A stretch of 64,000 nucleotides of DNA from Williamsia maris (GCF_024171815.1 NZ_JAMTCJ010000003.1:310001-374000); one strand, 5' to 3'. Shown: positions 9,916 through 19,150, numbered from the stretch's first letter. Numbers and translations are program-made. Notes: generated from the sequence alone by a model not told the origin.

Positions 9916-11067
9916 CTAGCGTCCGGCGAACGCGTTCCGCAGCCGGGAGAACAGTCCCCCGCTGGCAGCGGACGCGGTGTCGACCAACTCGAGATGCTCC
10001 GACGTCGCGACCTGTCGGTACTCCTTGAGCTTCTGGGCCTGCTTGCCGTCGAGCTTGGTCGGGACGACGACGTCGAGGTGGACGTGGACGGTCCCGCGGA
10101 CCCCGGTGTGCAGGTGCGGCATGCCCTGACCGCGGATCTTGGTCACCTGACCGGGCTGGGTCCCCGGCTCGACGGTCACCATGGCGTGCCCGCCGAGAAC
10201 GGTGTCGATCTCGAGCGAGGCACCGAGTGCGGCGTCGACCATCGGCACGCGGACGGTGCAGTGCAGGTCGTCGCCGTCACGGACGAACACGTCGTGCGGC
10301 TTCTGGACGACCTCGACGTACAGGTCACCAGCGGGTCCGCCGCCGGGGCCGACCTCACCCTGTCCCTGCAGACGGACACGCATGCCCTCGCCGACGCCGG
10401 CGGGGATCTTCACGGTCATCGTGCGGCGCGAGCGGACGCGTCCGTCGCCCGCGCACTTGCGGCAGGGGTCGGGGATGGTCTGGCCGGTGCCACCACAGGT
10501 GGGGCACGGGCGCGAGGTCATGACCTGACCGAGGAACGAACGCTGCACCGACTGGATCTCGCCTGCGCCCTTACAGGTGTCGCAGTTGACCGGCTTGCTG
10601 CCGTCGTGGCCGCCGGAGCCCTTGCACACATCGCACAGCACGGCGGTGTCGACGGTGACCTCGTTGGAGACCCCGGCCGCGCATTCGTCGAGGTCGAGCT
10701 GCATGCGCAGCAGGGCGTCGGAGCCGGGCTGGACGCGGCCGCGCGGACCACGTCCGCCGCCGGCGCCACCGCCGAAGAAGGCCTCGAACACGTCGCCGAG
10801 TCCGCCGCTGCCGCCGAACCCGCCACCGCCGAAGCCACCGGATCCTGCCGAGGCCAGCGGGTCTCCCCCGGCGTCGACGATGCGACGCTTCTCCGGGTCG
10901 GAGAGCACCTCATAGGCGGTCGACACCTCGGAGAACCGCTGCTGGGCGGCCTCGTCGGGGTTGACGTCCGGGTGCAGTTCGCGGGCCAACTTGCGGTAGG
11001 CGCGCTTGATCTCCGAGTCGCTGGATCCGGGGGCGACGCCCAGGATTCCGTAATAGTCACGTGCCAC
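9916..11067 (-). CDS. dnaJ: chaperone DnaJ (actinobacterial DnaJ2 type)
   Basis: A co-chaperone that stimulates DnaK ATPase and delivers unfolded substrates. 383 residues: a J domain at 1-70 with the HPD triad ([10 protein letters not shown]), a short Gly/Phe-rich linker, a zinc region with four CxxCxGxG-type repeats ([32 protein letters not shown]) and the beta-rich C-terminal substrate domain. Linkage to hrcA rather than dnaK marks it as the DnaJ2 paralogue. It starts with GTG 99 nt after hrcA; the gap holds GAAGGA but no clear terminator. Confidence 0.96.
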   Translation of the reverse strand: MARDYYGILGVAPGSSDSEIKRAYRKLARELHPDVNPDEAAQQRFSEVSTAYEVLSDPEKRRIVDAGGDPLASAGSGGFGGGGFGGSGGLGDVFEAFFGGGAGGGRGPRGRVQPGSDALLRMQLDLDECAAGVSNEVTVDTAVLCDVCKGSGGHDGSKPVNCDTCKGAGEIQSVQRSFLGQVMTSRPCPTCGGTGQTIPDPCRKCAGDGRVRSRRTMTVKIPAGVGEGMRVRLQGQGEVGPGGGPAGDLYVEVVQKPHDVFVRDGDDLHCTVRVPMVDAALGASLEIDTVLGGHAMVTVEPGTQPGQVTKIRGQGMPHLHTGVRGTVHVHLDVVVPTKLDGKQAQKLKEYRQVATSEHLELVDTASAASGGLFSRLRNAFAGR

Positions 11068-11166
11068 TGCGCAGCAATGTCCTTCACTAGATCGAAACGT
11101 GGTGGGTGCACCGGGTCGTCGGCGACCGGCGGTGCCGGGTCGGCGCGATGGCGCCGCGAACGCAGA

Positions 11167-12201
11167 TCAGCGTTCGGCGAGCACCTCGCCGACGTATCTG
11201 GCAACGGCTGCGACCGACGCGATGGTTCCCGGATAGTCCATCCGGGTGGGCCCCAACACGCCCAGACCACCGAAAACAGTGCCCGGGGCACCGTACCCCG
11301 TGGACACGACGGCCGCGCCACGCAGGTTCTCGGTGCGGGTCTCCTCACCGATCTGGACCGTCACCGTGCCCGGCAGCTGGGTGGCGGCGAGGAGTTTGAG
11401 CACGACCACCTGCTCCTCGAGGGCTTCGAGAACCGAGTCCATCGAACCCGAGATGGGCGCGAAGTCGGCCGCCGCGCGGGCGAGGTTCGACGTACCGCCG
11501 AGGACGAGCCTGTCGTCGGTGCGTTCGACGAGTGTCTCCACCAGCACGGTCGCGATGCGGATGACCGCCTGCCGCAGGTCGTCGGGTGCGGCGTTGGCGA
11601 TCTCGGCGACCGCGTGCGACGCGATCTCCATCCGCTGTCCGTGCAGCGCCGCGGAGAACATGTCCCGCAGCCGCATGATGTCGTTGTCGTCGAGCTCCTG
11701 GCTGGCGTCGACCATCCGCTGTTCGACGCGGCCGGTGTCGGTGATGACCACCAGCAGCAGCCGGGCCGGGGCCAGGGCGACGATCTCGAGGTGTCGCACG
11801 GTGGCCGACGACAGCACCGGGTACTGGATGACGGCAACCTGACGGGTGAGCTGCGCCAACAGTCGCACCGACCGTCGCAGCACGTCGTCGAGATCGACGC
11901 CGGAGTCGAGGAAGCTCAGGATGGCGCGACGCTCGACCGACGACAGCGGTTTGACCTCGGAGATCCGGTCGACGAACAGTCGGTAGCCCTTGTCGGTGGG
12001 TACGCGGCCGGAACTGGTGTGCGGCTGGGCGATGTAGCCCTCCGCCTCCAGGACGGCCATGTCGTTGCGGATGGTCGCGCTGGACACGCCGAGGTGGTGG
12101 CGGTCGACGAGGGCCTTCGACCCGATCGGCTCCTGGGTGGCGACGTAGTCGGTGACGATCGCACGCAGGACCTCGAACCGCCTTTCGTCGGTACTCGACA
12201 C
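11167..12201 (-). CDS. hrcA: heat-shock repressor HrcA
   Basis: HrcA represses class I heat-shock genes by binding CIRCE operators. 344 residues: an N-terminal winged helix ([25 protein letters not shown]), the middle GAF-like dimer region, and the C-terminal [21 protein letters not shown]. The GTG start has a strong GGAGGAGG about 12 nt upstream. I saw no CIRCE-like inverted repeat in 12202-12300, so autoregulation is not supported here; its targets are probably elsewhere. Confidence 0.95.
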   Translation of the reverse strand: MSSTDERRFEVLRAIVTDYVATQEPIGSKALVDRHHLGVSSATIRNDMAVLEAEGYIAQPHTSSGRVPTDKGYRLFVDRISEVKPLSSVERRAILSFLDSGVDLDDVLRRSVRLLAQLTRQVAVIQYPVLSSATVRHLEIVALAPARLLLVVITDTGRVEQRMVDASQELDDNDIMRLRDMFSAALHGQRMEIASHAVAEIANAAPDDLRQAVIRIATVLVETLVERTDDRLVLGGTSNLARAAADFAPISGSMDSVLEALEEQVVVLKLLAATQLPGTVTVQIGEETRTENLRGAAVVSTGYGAPGTVFGGLGVLGPTRMDYPGTIASVAAVARYVGEVLAER

Positions 12202-12422
12202 GAAGCGTTCACCTCCTCCGGCGTGGGCGTCGGCACCGACACGGGCACCGATCTGTGGTCTGTCTGTCGAGTTTACGTAGCCGTCACCGCGGGCGTCGCC
12301 GACGTGGCCGTGGCCGGGACCACCGAGGTCACCGCACCAGCCGCTGCGGGGCGGCTACGGTGGACCGATCCCGGCCGCGGAGGACGTTTCGCCGACGCCG
12401 TCTCCAGACAACAGGGGGGCAA

Positions 12423-12866
12423 GTGATCTTCAAAGGTGTCCGGAACGGCAAGCCGTATCCCGACCACGGGCTGTCGATGCGCGACTGGGCGCAGATCCCG
12501 CCCCGCCAGTTCCGGCTCGACCAACTCACGACGGTGACGACGGCCCTGGCCCTGGACAAGCTGCTGTCGGAGGACTCGACCTTCTACGGCGACCTGTTCG
12601 CCCACGCCGTGCGGTGGCAGGGCGAGATGTACCTCGAGGACGGGCTGCACCGCGCGGTCCGGTCGGCCCTGCGCAACCGGCACGTCATCCACGCCCGGCT
12701 GCTCGACCTCGACGCCATGGCGGGGTCGATCGTCGAGGCCGCGCCGTCGGACTCGGTGACGACCGCCCCGATCCCCACTAGTCCACCAGCAGCTGACGAA
12801 TCACCCCGTCAGCGAGCAGACGCCCACGGTTGGACAGAACCACCCGATCGTCGCGCAGCACGGTGA
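12423..12866 (+). CDS. small conserved actinobacterial protein, Rv2375-like
   Basis: 147 residues, starting GTG with AGGGGGG 2-8 nt upstream and divergent from hrcA. The N-terminal 100 residues closely follow M. tuberculosis Rv2375 (MRDWAQIPPRQFRLDQL, LLSEDSTFYGDLF). The segment YLEDGLHRAVRSALRNRHVI resembles the EDGHHR-type core of ParB/sulfiredoxin folds, which is an inference. The C-terminal 45 residues are low-complexity and overlap the end of hemW by 89 bp in convergent orientation. Function unknown; the position between hrcA and hemW is conserved except that M. tuberculosis carries the mycobactin cluster in between. Confidence 0.78.
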   Translation: MIFKGVRNGKPYPDHGLSMRDWAQIPPRQFRLDQLTTVTTALALDKLLSEDSTFYGDLFAHAVRWQGEMYLEDGLHRAVRSALRNRHVIHARLLDLDAMAGSIVEAAPSDSVTTAPIPTSPPAADESPRQRADAHGWTEPPDRRAAR

Positions 12867-13980
12867 GTCCCGCGTCGGTGGTGACCACCGCCTGGGCCCG
12901 TTCGTCCGGATCCAGTTCGCTCAGTGGCAGTCCCACGCTGCGCCGCAGTGCGAGCATCACCCGCTCGGTGTGCTGATCGGCCATCGTCAATTCCTCCACC
13001 ATCGCGACGGGCAGCTCGCCGTCGCGTAGCGAGACCGCGTAGCGCCCCGGGTGTTTCGCGTTCGACCACCGCACGCCGGCGACGTGGGAATGGGCGCCGG
13101 GGCCCGCACCCCACCAGTCCGAGCTGTCCCAGTAGGCGAGGTTGTGCCGGCACTGCGCGGTCGGGTCCCCCGCGCGCGCCCAGTTCGAGACCTCGTACCA
13201 GTCGAGTCCCGACGCCGACAGCTTGTCGTCGATCATCTCGTATCGGTCGGCCAGCACGTCGTCGTCGGGCGCGGGCAGCTCACCGCGCCGGACGCGGCGC
13301 GCCAGGGCCGTGCCGTCCTCGACGATCAAGGCGTAGGCGGAGACGTGGTCGACGCCCGCGCCGACGACCGCGTCGAGGGTGCGGGCCAGATCGTCGTCGG
13401 TCTCCCCCGGGGTGCCGTAGATGAGGTCGAGGTTGACGTGCGCGAAGCCGGCCGCCGTCGCCTCCCGCGCGGCGGCCACGGCGCGACCGGGCGTGTGCGT
13501 CCGGTCCAGCGTCGCGAGCACGTGGGGCGCGGCCGACTGCATCCCCAACGACACCCGCGTGAACCCGGCCGCCATCAGTCCGTCGAAGAACTCCGGGGAG
13601 GTCGACTCCGGATTCGACTCGGTGGTGATCTCGGCGTCGGGGGTGAGGTCGAAATGCCTGCGGACTGCATCGAGGAGCGCCGCGAGCCCGTCGGCCCCGA
13701 GCAGCGACGGGGTGCCGCCGCCGACGAACACCGTCGACACCGCCCGCACCGGGGTCAGACGGTCTGCGGCGATCGCGAGTTCCGCCTCCAGCGCGACGTG
13801 CCACTGCTCCGGCGACGAGTCGGCCCCGAGTTCACCGGCGGTATAGGTGTTGAAGTCGCAGTATCCGCAGCGCGTCGCGCAGAACGGAACGTGGAGGTAG
13901 AGCCCCAACGGGGTCGTCGGGTCGCTGCTCGGGAGCACGAGTGGCTGGTGCTGCGCAACGGTCATCCCACGATCATCCAT
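12778..13980 (-). CDS. hemW: radical SAM heme chaperone HemW
   Basis: HemW-type proteins resemble coproporphyrinogen dehydrogenase (HemN) but mainly bind and deliver heme. 400 residues: the radical-SAM cluster motif CATRCGYCDF (C-x3-C-x2-C) near residue 32, GGGTPS for SAM binding, ESNPES, and a C-terminal HemN_C region. The three-Cys motif without HemN's extra N-terminal Cys favours HemW. The start could be 13980 or the ATG at 13965; neither has a strong ribosome site. Confidence 0.93.
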   Translation of the reverse strand: MDDRGMTVAQHQPLVLPSSDPTTPLGLYLHVPFCATRCGYCDFNTYTAGELGADSSPEQWHVALEAELAIAADRLTPVRAVSTVFVGGGTPSLLGADGLAALLDAVRRHFDLTPDAEITTESNPESTSPEFFDGLMAAGFTRVSLGMQSAAPHVLATLDRTHTPGRAVAAAREATAAGFAHVNLDLIYGTPGETDDDLARTLDAVVGAGVDHVSAYALIVEDGTALARRVRRGELPAPDDDVLADRYEMIDDKLSASGLDWYEVSNWARAGDPTAQCRHNLAYWDSSDWWGAGPGAHSHVAGVRWSNAKHPGRYAVSLRDGELPVAMVEELTMADQHTERVMLALRRSVGLPLSELDPDERAQAVVTTDAGLTVLRDDRVVLSNRGRLLADGVIRQLLVD

Positions 13981-14137
13981 CCTGGGCCGCCGGGAGCCGA
14001 TATCGCCGGGGAATGATCGTCGCCACCACGCGGTTGGTCAGGGGTACGGCACCGGACGCGGGAACATCTGACCGTGATTGTGCTCACGATGATTCAAAGT
14101 TATCGCAAGTAGACGCAGTGAGGGAGGCCGTGGCAAT
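13981..14137. promoter_or_regulatory. hemW / sir divergent upstream region
   Basis: No gene is visible between the hemW start and the sir leader peptide. Positions 14076-14100 hold a 25-nt element that reappears at 24317-24341 with 19 identical positions (shared core TCACGATGAT, then AAGT). AGGGAGG at 14121-14127 is the ribosome site of the leader peptide. I could not place a convincing -35/-10 pair for the sir transcript. Confidence 0.4.
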
Positions 14138-14227
14138 ATGGGCGACGTGATTTTCCCAGGGGTGTGGCTTGCCGAGCGGCGCCACATAGACCTCAAGCGC
14201 GTCTGCAGCGCTTTCTGTCTCTTCTGA
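14138..14227 (+). CDS. 29-aa putative cysteine-responsive leader peptide upstream of sir
   Basis: ATG at 14138 has AGGGAGG 10 nt upstream, and the frame ends at TGA 14225-14227. The C-terminal part reads RRHIDLKRVCSAFCLF; the RRHIDLKR..C pattern recurs in actinobacterial leader peptides in front of sulfur-assimilation genes. Two Cys codons (TGC 14204, TGT 14216) fall in the last seven codons. The final codons form the 5' arm of a terminator-like hairpin, as expected for ribosome-mediated attenuation by cysteine supply. Peptide function as a free product is unlikely. The similarity is from memory of the family, not a search. Confidence 0.75.
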   Translation: MGDVIFPGVWLAERRHIDLKRVCSAFCLF

Positions 14228-14257
14228 CCGCGCTCCGCAGCAGAAGAGTCTCTTTTT
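14219..14257 (+). terminator. attenuator-type intrinsic terminator in the sir leader
   Basis: CTCTTCTG (14219-14226) is perfectly complementary to CAGAAGAG (14241-14248), with a 14-nt loop containing a possible GCG/CGC pair, followed by TCTCTTTTT. The 5' arm covers the last two sense codons and the start of the stop codon of the leader ORF. A ribosome held at the Cys codons would therefore block the hairpin and let RNA polymerase reach sir at 14388. Confidence 0.7.
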
Positions 14258-14387
14258 CCACCTCCTCCGGCGCTGCCCGCGCGGTCGTCTCATGCCCTCA
14301 TCTCGATCGCATCGCGAGCCGCCAGCCCCGGCTCGCACGACCGGAACGCACCAAGCGAACCGGCACCAGTCCGTAGGAGCACCACGC

Positions 14388-16124
14388 ATGACCTCGACGC
14401 CCGACACGGAGGCACTCGACACGGGGGCACCCGACGCGGAGGCGGCGCCCCGTCCCGCCCGCCGCCCGCGGCCCGCCAAGCGCCGCGCTGAAGGACAGTG
14501 GAAGCTCGGGTATCGCGAGCCGCTGAACCCCAACGAGCAGGCGAAGAAGGACGACAACCCGCTCAACGTCCGCGCCCGCATCGAGAACATCTACTCCAAG
14601 CGCGGATTCGACTCGATCGACAAGCAGGATCTGCGCGGCCGGATGCGCTGGTGGGGGCTCTACACCCAGCGTGCGCAGGGCTACGACGGCACGTGGACCG
14701 GAGACGAGAACCTCGACCTGCTCGAGGACAACCACTTCATGATGCGGGTCCGTTGCGACAAGGGCGCGCTCACCGCGGAGCAGCTCCGCACGATCGGTGA
14801 GATCTCCACCGAGTTCGCCCGCGACACCGCCGACCTCTCCGACCGCGAGAACGTCCAGTACCACTGGATCCGCATCGAGGACGTCCCCACGATCTGGGAA
14901 CGCCTCGAGGGCGTCGGACTCAAGACCACCGAGGCCTGCGGCGACTGCCCGCGCGTCGTGCTCGGGTCGCCGCTGGCTGGCGAGGCGATCGACGAGGTCC
15001 TCGACCCGACACCGGCGATCGACGAGATCGTCCGTCGCTACGTCGGCGACCCGTCGCTGTCGAACCTGCCCCGCAAGTTCAAGACGGCCATCTCCGGACT
15101 CCAGGACGTCGCCCACGAGGTCAACGACATCGCCTTCATCGGCGTCGAGCACCCCGAGCACGGTCCGGGACTCGACCTCTGGGTCGGCGGCGGCCTGTCG
15201 ACGAACCCGATGCTGGCGCAGCGCGTGGGCGCGTGGATCCCGCTCGACGAGGTCCCCGATGTCTGGGAGGCCGTCTGCACCCTGTTCCGCGACTACGGCT
15301 ACCGACGTCTACGCGCCAAGGCGCGGTTGAAGTTCCTGCTCAAGGACTGGGGCATGGAGAAGTTCCGCCAGGTCCTCGAGGACGAGTACCTCGGCCGGAA
15401 GTTCATCGACGGGCCCGCACCCACCCCGCTGACCGAACCGCGTGACCACGTGGGCGTGCAGCGGTTGAAGAACGGTCTGAACTCGGTCGGCTTCGCCGCC
15501 ATCGCCGGCCGCGTGTCCGGAACCGCGCTGACCGCGGTCGCCGCGGCGGCGCAGCGTGCCGGGTCCGACCGCATCCGGTTCACCCCGTACCAGAAGCTGG
15601 TCATCCTCGACGTCGCCGACGACAAGATCGACACCCTGATCGACGAGTTGGCGGCGCACGGTCTCGACGGTCGCCCGTCGCGGTGGCGTCGCAACCTGAT
15701 CGCCTGCTCGGGCATCGAGTTCTGCAAGCTCTCGTTCACCGAGACCCGCAAGCGCTCACAGCGACTGGTGCCCGAACTCGAAGAGCGGCTCGCCGACATC
15801 AACTCCCAGCTCGACGTTCCGATCACCATCAACATCAACGGCTGCCCGAACTCGTGCGCCCGCGCACAGATCGCCGACATCGGCTTCAAGGGACAGCTGA
15901 TCGAGGACGCCGACGGCAACCACGTCGAGGGTTTCCAGGTGCATCTGGGCGGCACGCTGGGTCAGGACGCCGCGTTCGGTCGCAAACTCCGTCAGCACAA
16001 GGTCGGAACCGAGGAACTCGGCGACTACATCGACCGCGTCGTCCGCAACTTCGTCAAGCACCGCGACAGCGGTGAACGCTTCGCGCAGTGGACACTTCGC
16101 GCGCAGGAGGAGGATCTACGGTGA
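14388..16124 (+). CDS. sir: ferredoxin-dependent assimilatory sulfite reductase
   Basis: Reduces sulfite to sulfide with six electrons, using siroheme coupled to a [4Fe-4S] cluster. 578 residues in the usual two-repeat layout. The cluster/siroheme cysteines are CSGIEFC (C-x5-C) near residue 445 and NGCPNSCAR (C-x3-C) near residue 490. Mycobacterial SirA/NirA is the closest match in layout. I chose the ATG at 14388 because AGGAG lies about 8 nt upstream; the open frame begins earlier at 14292 without such a site. First gene of the sir-cysH-cysD-cysN-chelatase operon; its stop overlaps cysH. Confidence 0.96.
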   Translation: MTSTPDTEALDTGAPDAEAAPRPARRPRPAKRRAEGQWKLGYREPLNPNEQAKKDDNPLNVRARIENIYSKRGFDSIDKQDLRGRMRWWGLYTQRAQGYDGTWTGDENLDLLEDNHFMMRVRCDKGALTAEQLRTIGEISTEFARDTADLSDRENVQYHWIRIEDVPTIWERLEGVGLKTTEACGDCPRVVLGSPLAGEAIDEVLDPTPAIDEIVRRYVGDPSLSNLPRKFKTAISGLQDVAHEVNDIAFIGVEHPEHGPGLDLWVGGGLSTNPMLAQRVGAWIPLDEVPDVWEAVCTLFRDYGYRRLRAKARLKFLLKDWGMEKFRQVLEDEYLGRKFIDGPAPTPLTEPRDHVGVQRLKNGLNSVGFAAIAGRVSGTALTAVAAAAQRAGSDRIRFTPYQKLVILDVADDKIDTLIDELAAHGLDGRPSRWRRNLIACSGIEFCKLSFTETRKRSQRLVPELEERLADINSQLDVPITININGCPNSCARAQIADIGFKGQLIEDADGNHVEGFQVHLGGTLGQDAAFGRKLRQHKVGTEELGDYIDRVVRNFVKHRDSGERFAQWTLRAQEEDLR

Positions 16125-16852
16125 GTACGGCAGTGCGCATGGAGGCGCATCTACGGGACCTGGTCGATGCGGGCAACCGCGATCTGGGTCCGGACGCGAC
16201 ACCGCAGCAGTTGCTCAGGTGGACCGCGGAGAACTTCGGCACCGACTTCGTCGTCGCGTCGAACATGCAGGACGCGGCCCTCGTCGACCTCGCCGTCGAC
16301 GCGATCGACCCGGCGTCGATCGACAACGAGAAGCTCAAGGTGCTCTTCCTCGACACCGGCTACCACTTCGCCGAGACCCTCGGGACCCGCGACGCGGTCG
16401 AGCAGGTCTACGGCGTCGAGATCGTCAACGTCACGCCGGAGCAGACGGTCGGCGAGCAGGATCAGCTGTTGGGCCGCAACCTGTTCGCGTCGAACCCCGC
16501 CGAGTGCTGCCGGCTGCGCAAGGTGGTCCCGCTACAGCGTGAACTGGGTCGCTTCTCCGCATGGGTCACCGGCATCCGTCGTGTCGAGTCCCCCACCCGC
16601 GCCGACGCGCCGTTGATCTCGTTCGACGAGGGCTTCGGCCTGGTGAAGATCAATCCGATCGCAGCGTGGACCGACGAGCAGATGCAGGACTACATCGACA
16701 GCCGCGGCGTCCTGGTCAATCCCCTTGTCGATGAGGGATATCCGTCCATCGGGTGCGAGCCCTGCACCGTCAAGCCGGCACCGGGTGCCGATCCGCGCAG
16801 CGGCCGTTGGGCCGGGCGCTCCAAGACAGAATGCGGGTTGCACGCCTCATGA
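16121..16852 (+). CDS. cysH: adenylyl-sulfate (APS) reductase
   Basis: Reduces APS to sulfite and AMP using thioredoxin. 243 residues. The two cysteine pairs that hold the [4Fe-4S] cluster of APS reductases are present: CCRLRK near residue 130 and CEPC near residue 210. The catalytic ECGLH lies at the C-terminus. These pairs separate it from cluster-free PAPS reductases, so the pathway here needs no CysC kinase for reduction. The GTG start overlaps the sir stop (GTGA) and is preceded by GGAGGAGG inside sir. Confidence 0.95.
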   Translation: MSTAVRMEAHLRDLVDAGNRDLGPDATPQQLLRWTAENFGTDFVVASNMQDAALVDLAVDAIDPASIDNEKLKVLFLDTGYHFAETLGTRDAVEQVYGVEIVNVTPEQTVGEQDQLLGRNLFASNPAECCRLRKVVPLQRELGRFSAWVTGIRRVESPTRADAPLISFDEGFGLVKINPIAAWTDEQMQDYIDSRGVLVNPLVDEGYPSIGCEPCTVKPAPGADPRSGRWAGRSKTECGLHAS

Positions 16853-17802
16853 CCATCGAACAGTCGAACGTCGTCGGGACCACACCACCCGCGGGGGTGA
16901 CCGACGAGTCGGAGTACAGCACCCTCGACGCCCTGGAGTCCGAGGCCATCCACATCTTCCGCGAGGTGGCAGGCGAGTTCGAGCGCCCGGTCATCCTGTT
17001 CTCCGGCGGCAAGGACTCCACGGTCCTGCTGCACGTGGCGATCAAGGCGTTCTGGCCGGCGCCGATCCCGTTCTCGCTCCTGCACGTCGACACCGGACAC
17101 AACCTGCCCGAGGTGTTGGCGTTCCGCGACGAGGTGGTCGCCCGGCACAACCTGCGCCTGCACGTCGCGAGCGTCGAGGACTACCTCGCCGACGGTCGTC
17201 TGACCGAGCGACCCGACGGTGTCCGCAACCCCCTGCAGACCGTTCCGCTGCTCGACGCGATCAACGAACATCGCTTCGATGCGGTGTTCGGCGGTGGACG
17301 TCGCGACGAGGAGCGCTCGCGCGCCAAGGAGCGGATCTTCTCGCTGCGCAACGCCTTCGGCCAGTGGGATCCCAAGCGCCAGCGTCCGGAACTGTGGAAT
17401 CTGTACAACGGCAAGCACGCCCCCGGTGAGCACGTCCGCGTCTTCCCGCTCTCGAACTGGACCGAGCTCGACGTGTGGCGCTACATCGCCCGCGAACAGG
17501 TGTTGCTCCCCGCCATCTACTACGCGCACCAGCGGGACGTGTACGAGCGCGACGGCATGTGGATGACCCCCGGACCGTGGGGCGGACCCCGTGATGGTGA
17601 GGAGATCCAGCGACTCTCGGTGCGATACCGCACCGTCGGTGACGGTTCCACCACCGGCGCGGTCCTGTCCGACGCCGCCGACAACGACGCGGTCCTCGCC
17701 GAGGTCGCCGCATCGCGTCTCACCGAGCGTGGCGCCACCCGCGGTGACGACCGGGTGTCGGAGGCGGCCATGGAGGACCGCAAGCGCGAGGGCTACTTCT
17801 GA
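16849..17802 (+). CDS. cysD: sulfate adenylyltransferase subunit 2
   Basis: Catalytic subunit of ATP sulfurylase, forming APS from ATP and sulfate. 317 residues with the PP-loop SGGKDST near residue 47, the conserved VFGGGRRDEERSRAKERIFS, and WTELDVWRYI. The C-terminus ends KREGYF as usual in CysD. The ATG overlaps the cysH stop (ATGA, 16849-16852). It works as a complex with the CysN GTPase encoded next. Confidence 0.97.
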   Translation: MTIEQSNVVGTTPPAGVTDESEYSTLDALESEAIHIFREVAGEFERPVILFSGGKDSTVLLHVAIKAFWPAPIPFSLLHVDTGHNLPEVLAFRDEVVARHNLRLHVASVEDYLADGRLTERPDGVRNPLQTVPLLDAINEHRFDAVFGGGRRDEERSRAKERIFSLRNAFGQWDPKRQRPELWNLYNGKHAPGEHVRVFPLSNWTELDVWRYIAREQVLLPAIYYAHQRDVYERDGMWMTPGPWGGPRDGEEIQRLSVRYRTVGDGSTTGAVLSDAADNDAVLAEVAASRLTERGATRGDDRVSEAAMEDRKREGYF

Positions 17803-17858
17803 TGAGCGCCCGCACCCCGATGAACGCCACTGGTGAGATGAACGGACGCAACCGATGA
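17802..17858 (+). CDS. possible 18-codon coupling ORF between cysD and cysN
   Basis: The cysD stop (TGATG at 17800-17804) provides an ATG, opening a frame of 18 sense codons (MSARTPMNATGEMNGRNR) whose TGA overlaps the cysN ATG as ATGA (17855-17858). cysN has no strong ribosome site of its own. This suggests a translational bridge rather than a functional peptide; its translation is inferred only from the two overlaps. Confidence 0.35.
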   Translation: MSARTPMNATGEMNGRNR

Positions 17859-19150
17859 CCGCAGGACCCGACCTTCTCCGCATCGCCACCGCGGGCAGCG
17901 TCGACGACGGCAAGTCGACCCTGGTCGGTCGGCTGCTGTTCGACACGAAATCCGTTCTCGCCGACCAGATCGACGCGGTCACCCGCGCCTCGGTCGACAA
18001 GGGCCTCGACACCCCCGACCTGTCGCTGCTCGTCGACGGGCTGCGCGCCGAGCGCGAGCAGGGCATCACCATCGACGTGGCCTACCGGTACTTCGCGACG
18101 CCGCGACGGTCGTTCGTCCTCGCCGACACGCCCGGCCACGTCCAGTACACCCGCAACACGGTCTCCGGCGCGTCGACGGCGTCGCTGGTCATCCTGCTCG
18201 TCGACGCCCGTACCGGTGTGGTCGCCCAGACCCGCAGGCACGCCGCGGTGATGGCCCTGCTGGGTGTGCCGCAGCTGGTGTTGGCGGTCAACAAGATCGA
18301 CCTCGTCGACGACGCGGAGTCGGTGTTCGCCGACATCAGCGCCACGTTTGCCGACCTGACCCGCACGCTGGGCTGGTCCGACGAGCAGGTGCAGGCCATC
18401 CCGGTGTCGGCCCTGCGTGGCGACAACGTCGCGACGCGCTCGGAACTCACCCCGTTCTACGACGGCCCCACCCTCATCGAGCACCTGGAGACGGTGCCCA
18501 ACGTCGCCGATCGCGCCCCCGTCGGGTTCCGCTTCCCGGTGCAGTACGTGATCCGGCCGCGCACCGCCGAGTACCCGGACTACCGCGGCTACGCGGGCCA
18601 GGTCGCCGCCGGTCGCGTCGAGGTCGGCGACGACGTCGTGGTCCTCCCCTCCGGGATCCGCACGACGGTCGCGGGCATCGACACCGCCGACGGCTCGCTC
18701 GAGTCGGCGCACACCGGTCGCAGCGTCACCGTGCTGCTCGCCGACGACATCGACATCTCGCGTGGCGACGTCATCGCTGCGGCCCACGATGCACCGGAAC
18801 CGATCTCGAACTTCACCGCCACCGTGTGCTGGTTGGGCGACAAGCCGCTGCTCCCCGGCGCCCGACTCCTCCTCAAGCACGGCGCGTTCACCACGCCCGC
18901 AATCGTCGGAGGCGTGGACACGCTGTTCGACGAGCAGGAACTGTCCCTGCGGGACGCCCCGGATCGTCTGGAGCTCAACCAGATCGGCCGGATCTCGGTG
19001 CAGACCGCGCAGCCCGTCAGCGCTGACGACTATCTGGTGAGCCGCGAGTCGGGCAGCTTCCTGCTGATCGACCCGCAGGGCGGCAACACCCTGGGCGCCG
19101 GCCTCGTCGGTGACGCGCTCGCCCCGCTGCACCTGTCCGAACTGGTATGA
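17855..19150 (+). CDS. cysN: sulfate adenylyltransferase subunit 1 (GTPase)
   Basis: GTPase that drives ATP sulfurylase with CysD. 431 residues: G1 AGSVDDGKSTLVGR near residue 12, the switch region with REQGITIDVAYR, DTPGH, NKID, then elongation-factor-like beta barrels. It lacks the C-terminal APS kinase (CysC) domain found fused in M. tuberculosis CysNC, in agreement with a pathway that goes directly through APS reductase. The stop overlaps the chelatase start (ATGA, 19147-19150). Confidence 0.96.
   Translation: MTAGPDLLRIATAGSVDDGKSTLVGRLLFDTKSVLADQIDAVTRASVDKGLDTPDLSLLVDGLRAEREQGITIDVAYRYFATPRRSFVLADTPGHVQYTRNTVSGASTASLVILLVDARTGVVAQTRRHAAVMALLGVPQLVLAVNKIDLVDDAESVFADISATFADLTRTLGWSDEQVQAIPVSALRGDNVATRSELTPFYDGPTLIEHLETVPNVADRAPVGFRFPVQYVIRPRTAEYPDYRGYAGQVAAGRVEVGDDVVVLPSGIRTTVAGIDTADGSLESAHTGRSVTVLLADDIDISRGDVIAAAHDAPEPISNFTATVCWLGDKPLLPGARLLLKHGAFTTPAIVGGVDTLFDEQELSLRDAPDRLELNQIGRISVQTAQPVSADDYLVSRESGSFLLIDPQGGNTLGAGLVGDALAPLHLSELV

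Noticed and set aside
12202-12300. CIRCE operator upstream of hrcA
   Set aside because: No inverted repeat of the TTAGCACTC-N9-GAGTGCTAA type was found.
9358-12426. 1022-codon open frame on the plus strand
   Set aside because: It is the antisense of rsmE, dnaJ and hrcA, has low-complexity His/Gly/Arg/Asp composition and no recognisable domain; high GC keeps such frames open.
14164-14376. 70-codon plus-strand ORF in the sir leader region
   Set aside because: Different frame from the leader peptide, Arg/Ser-rich, and it would overlap both the leader and the terminator hairpin.
17855-19150. Bifunctional CysNC
   Set aside because: At 431 residues it ends after the GTPase and barrel domains; no APS kinase motif follows.
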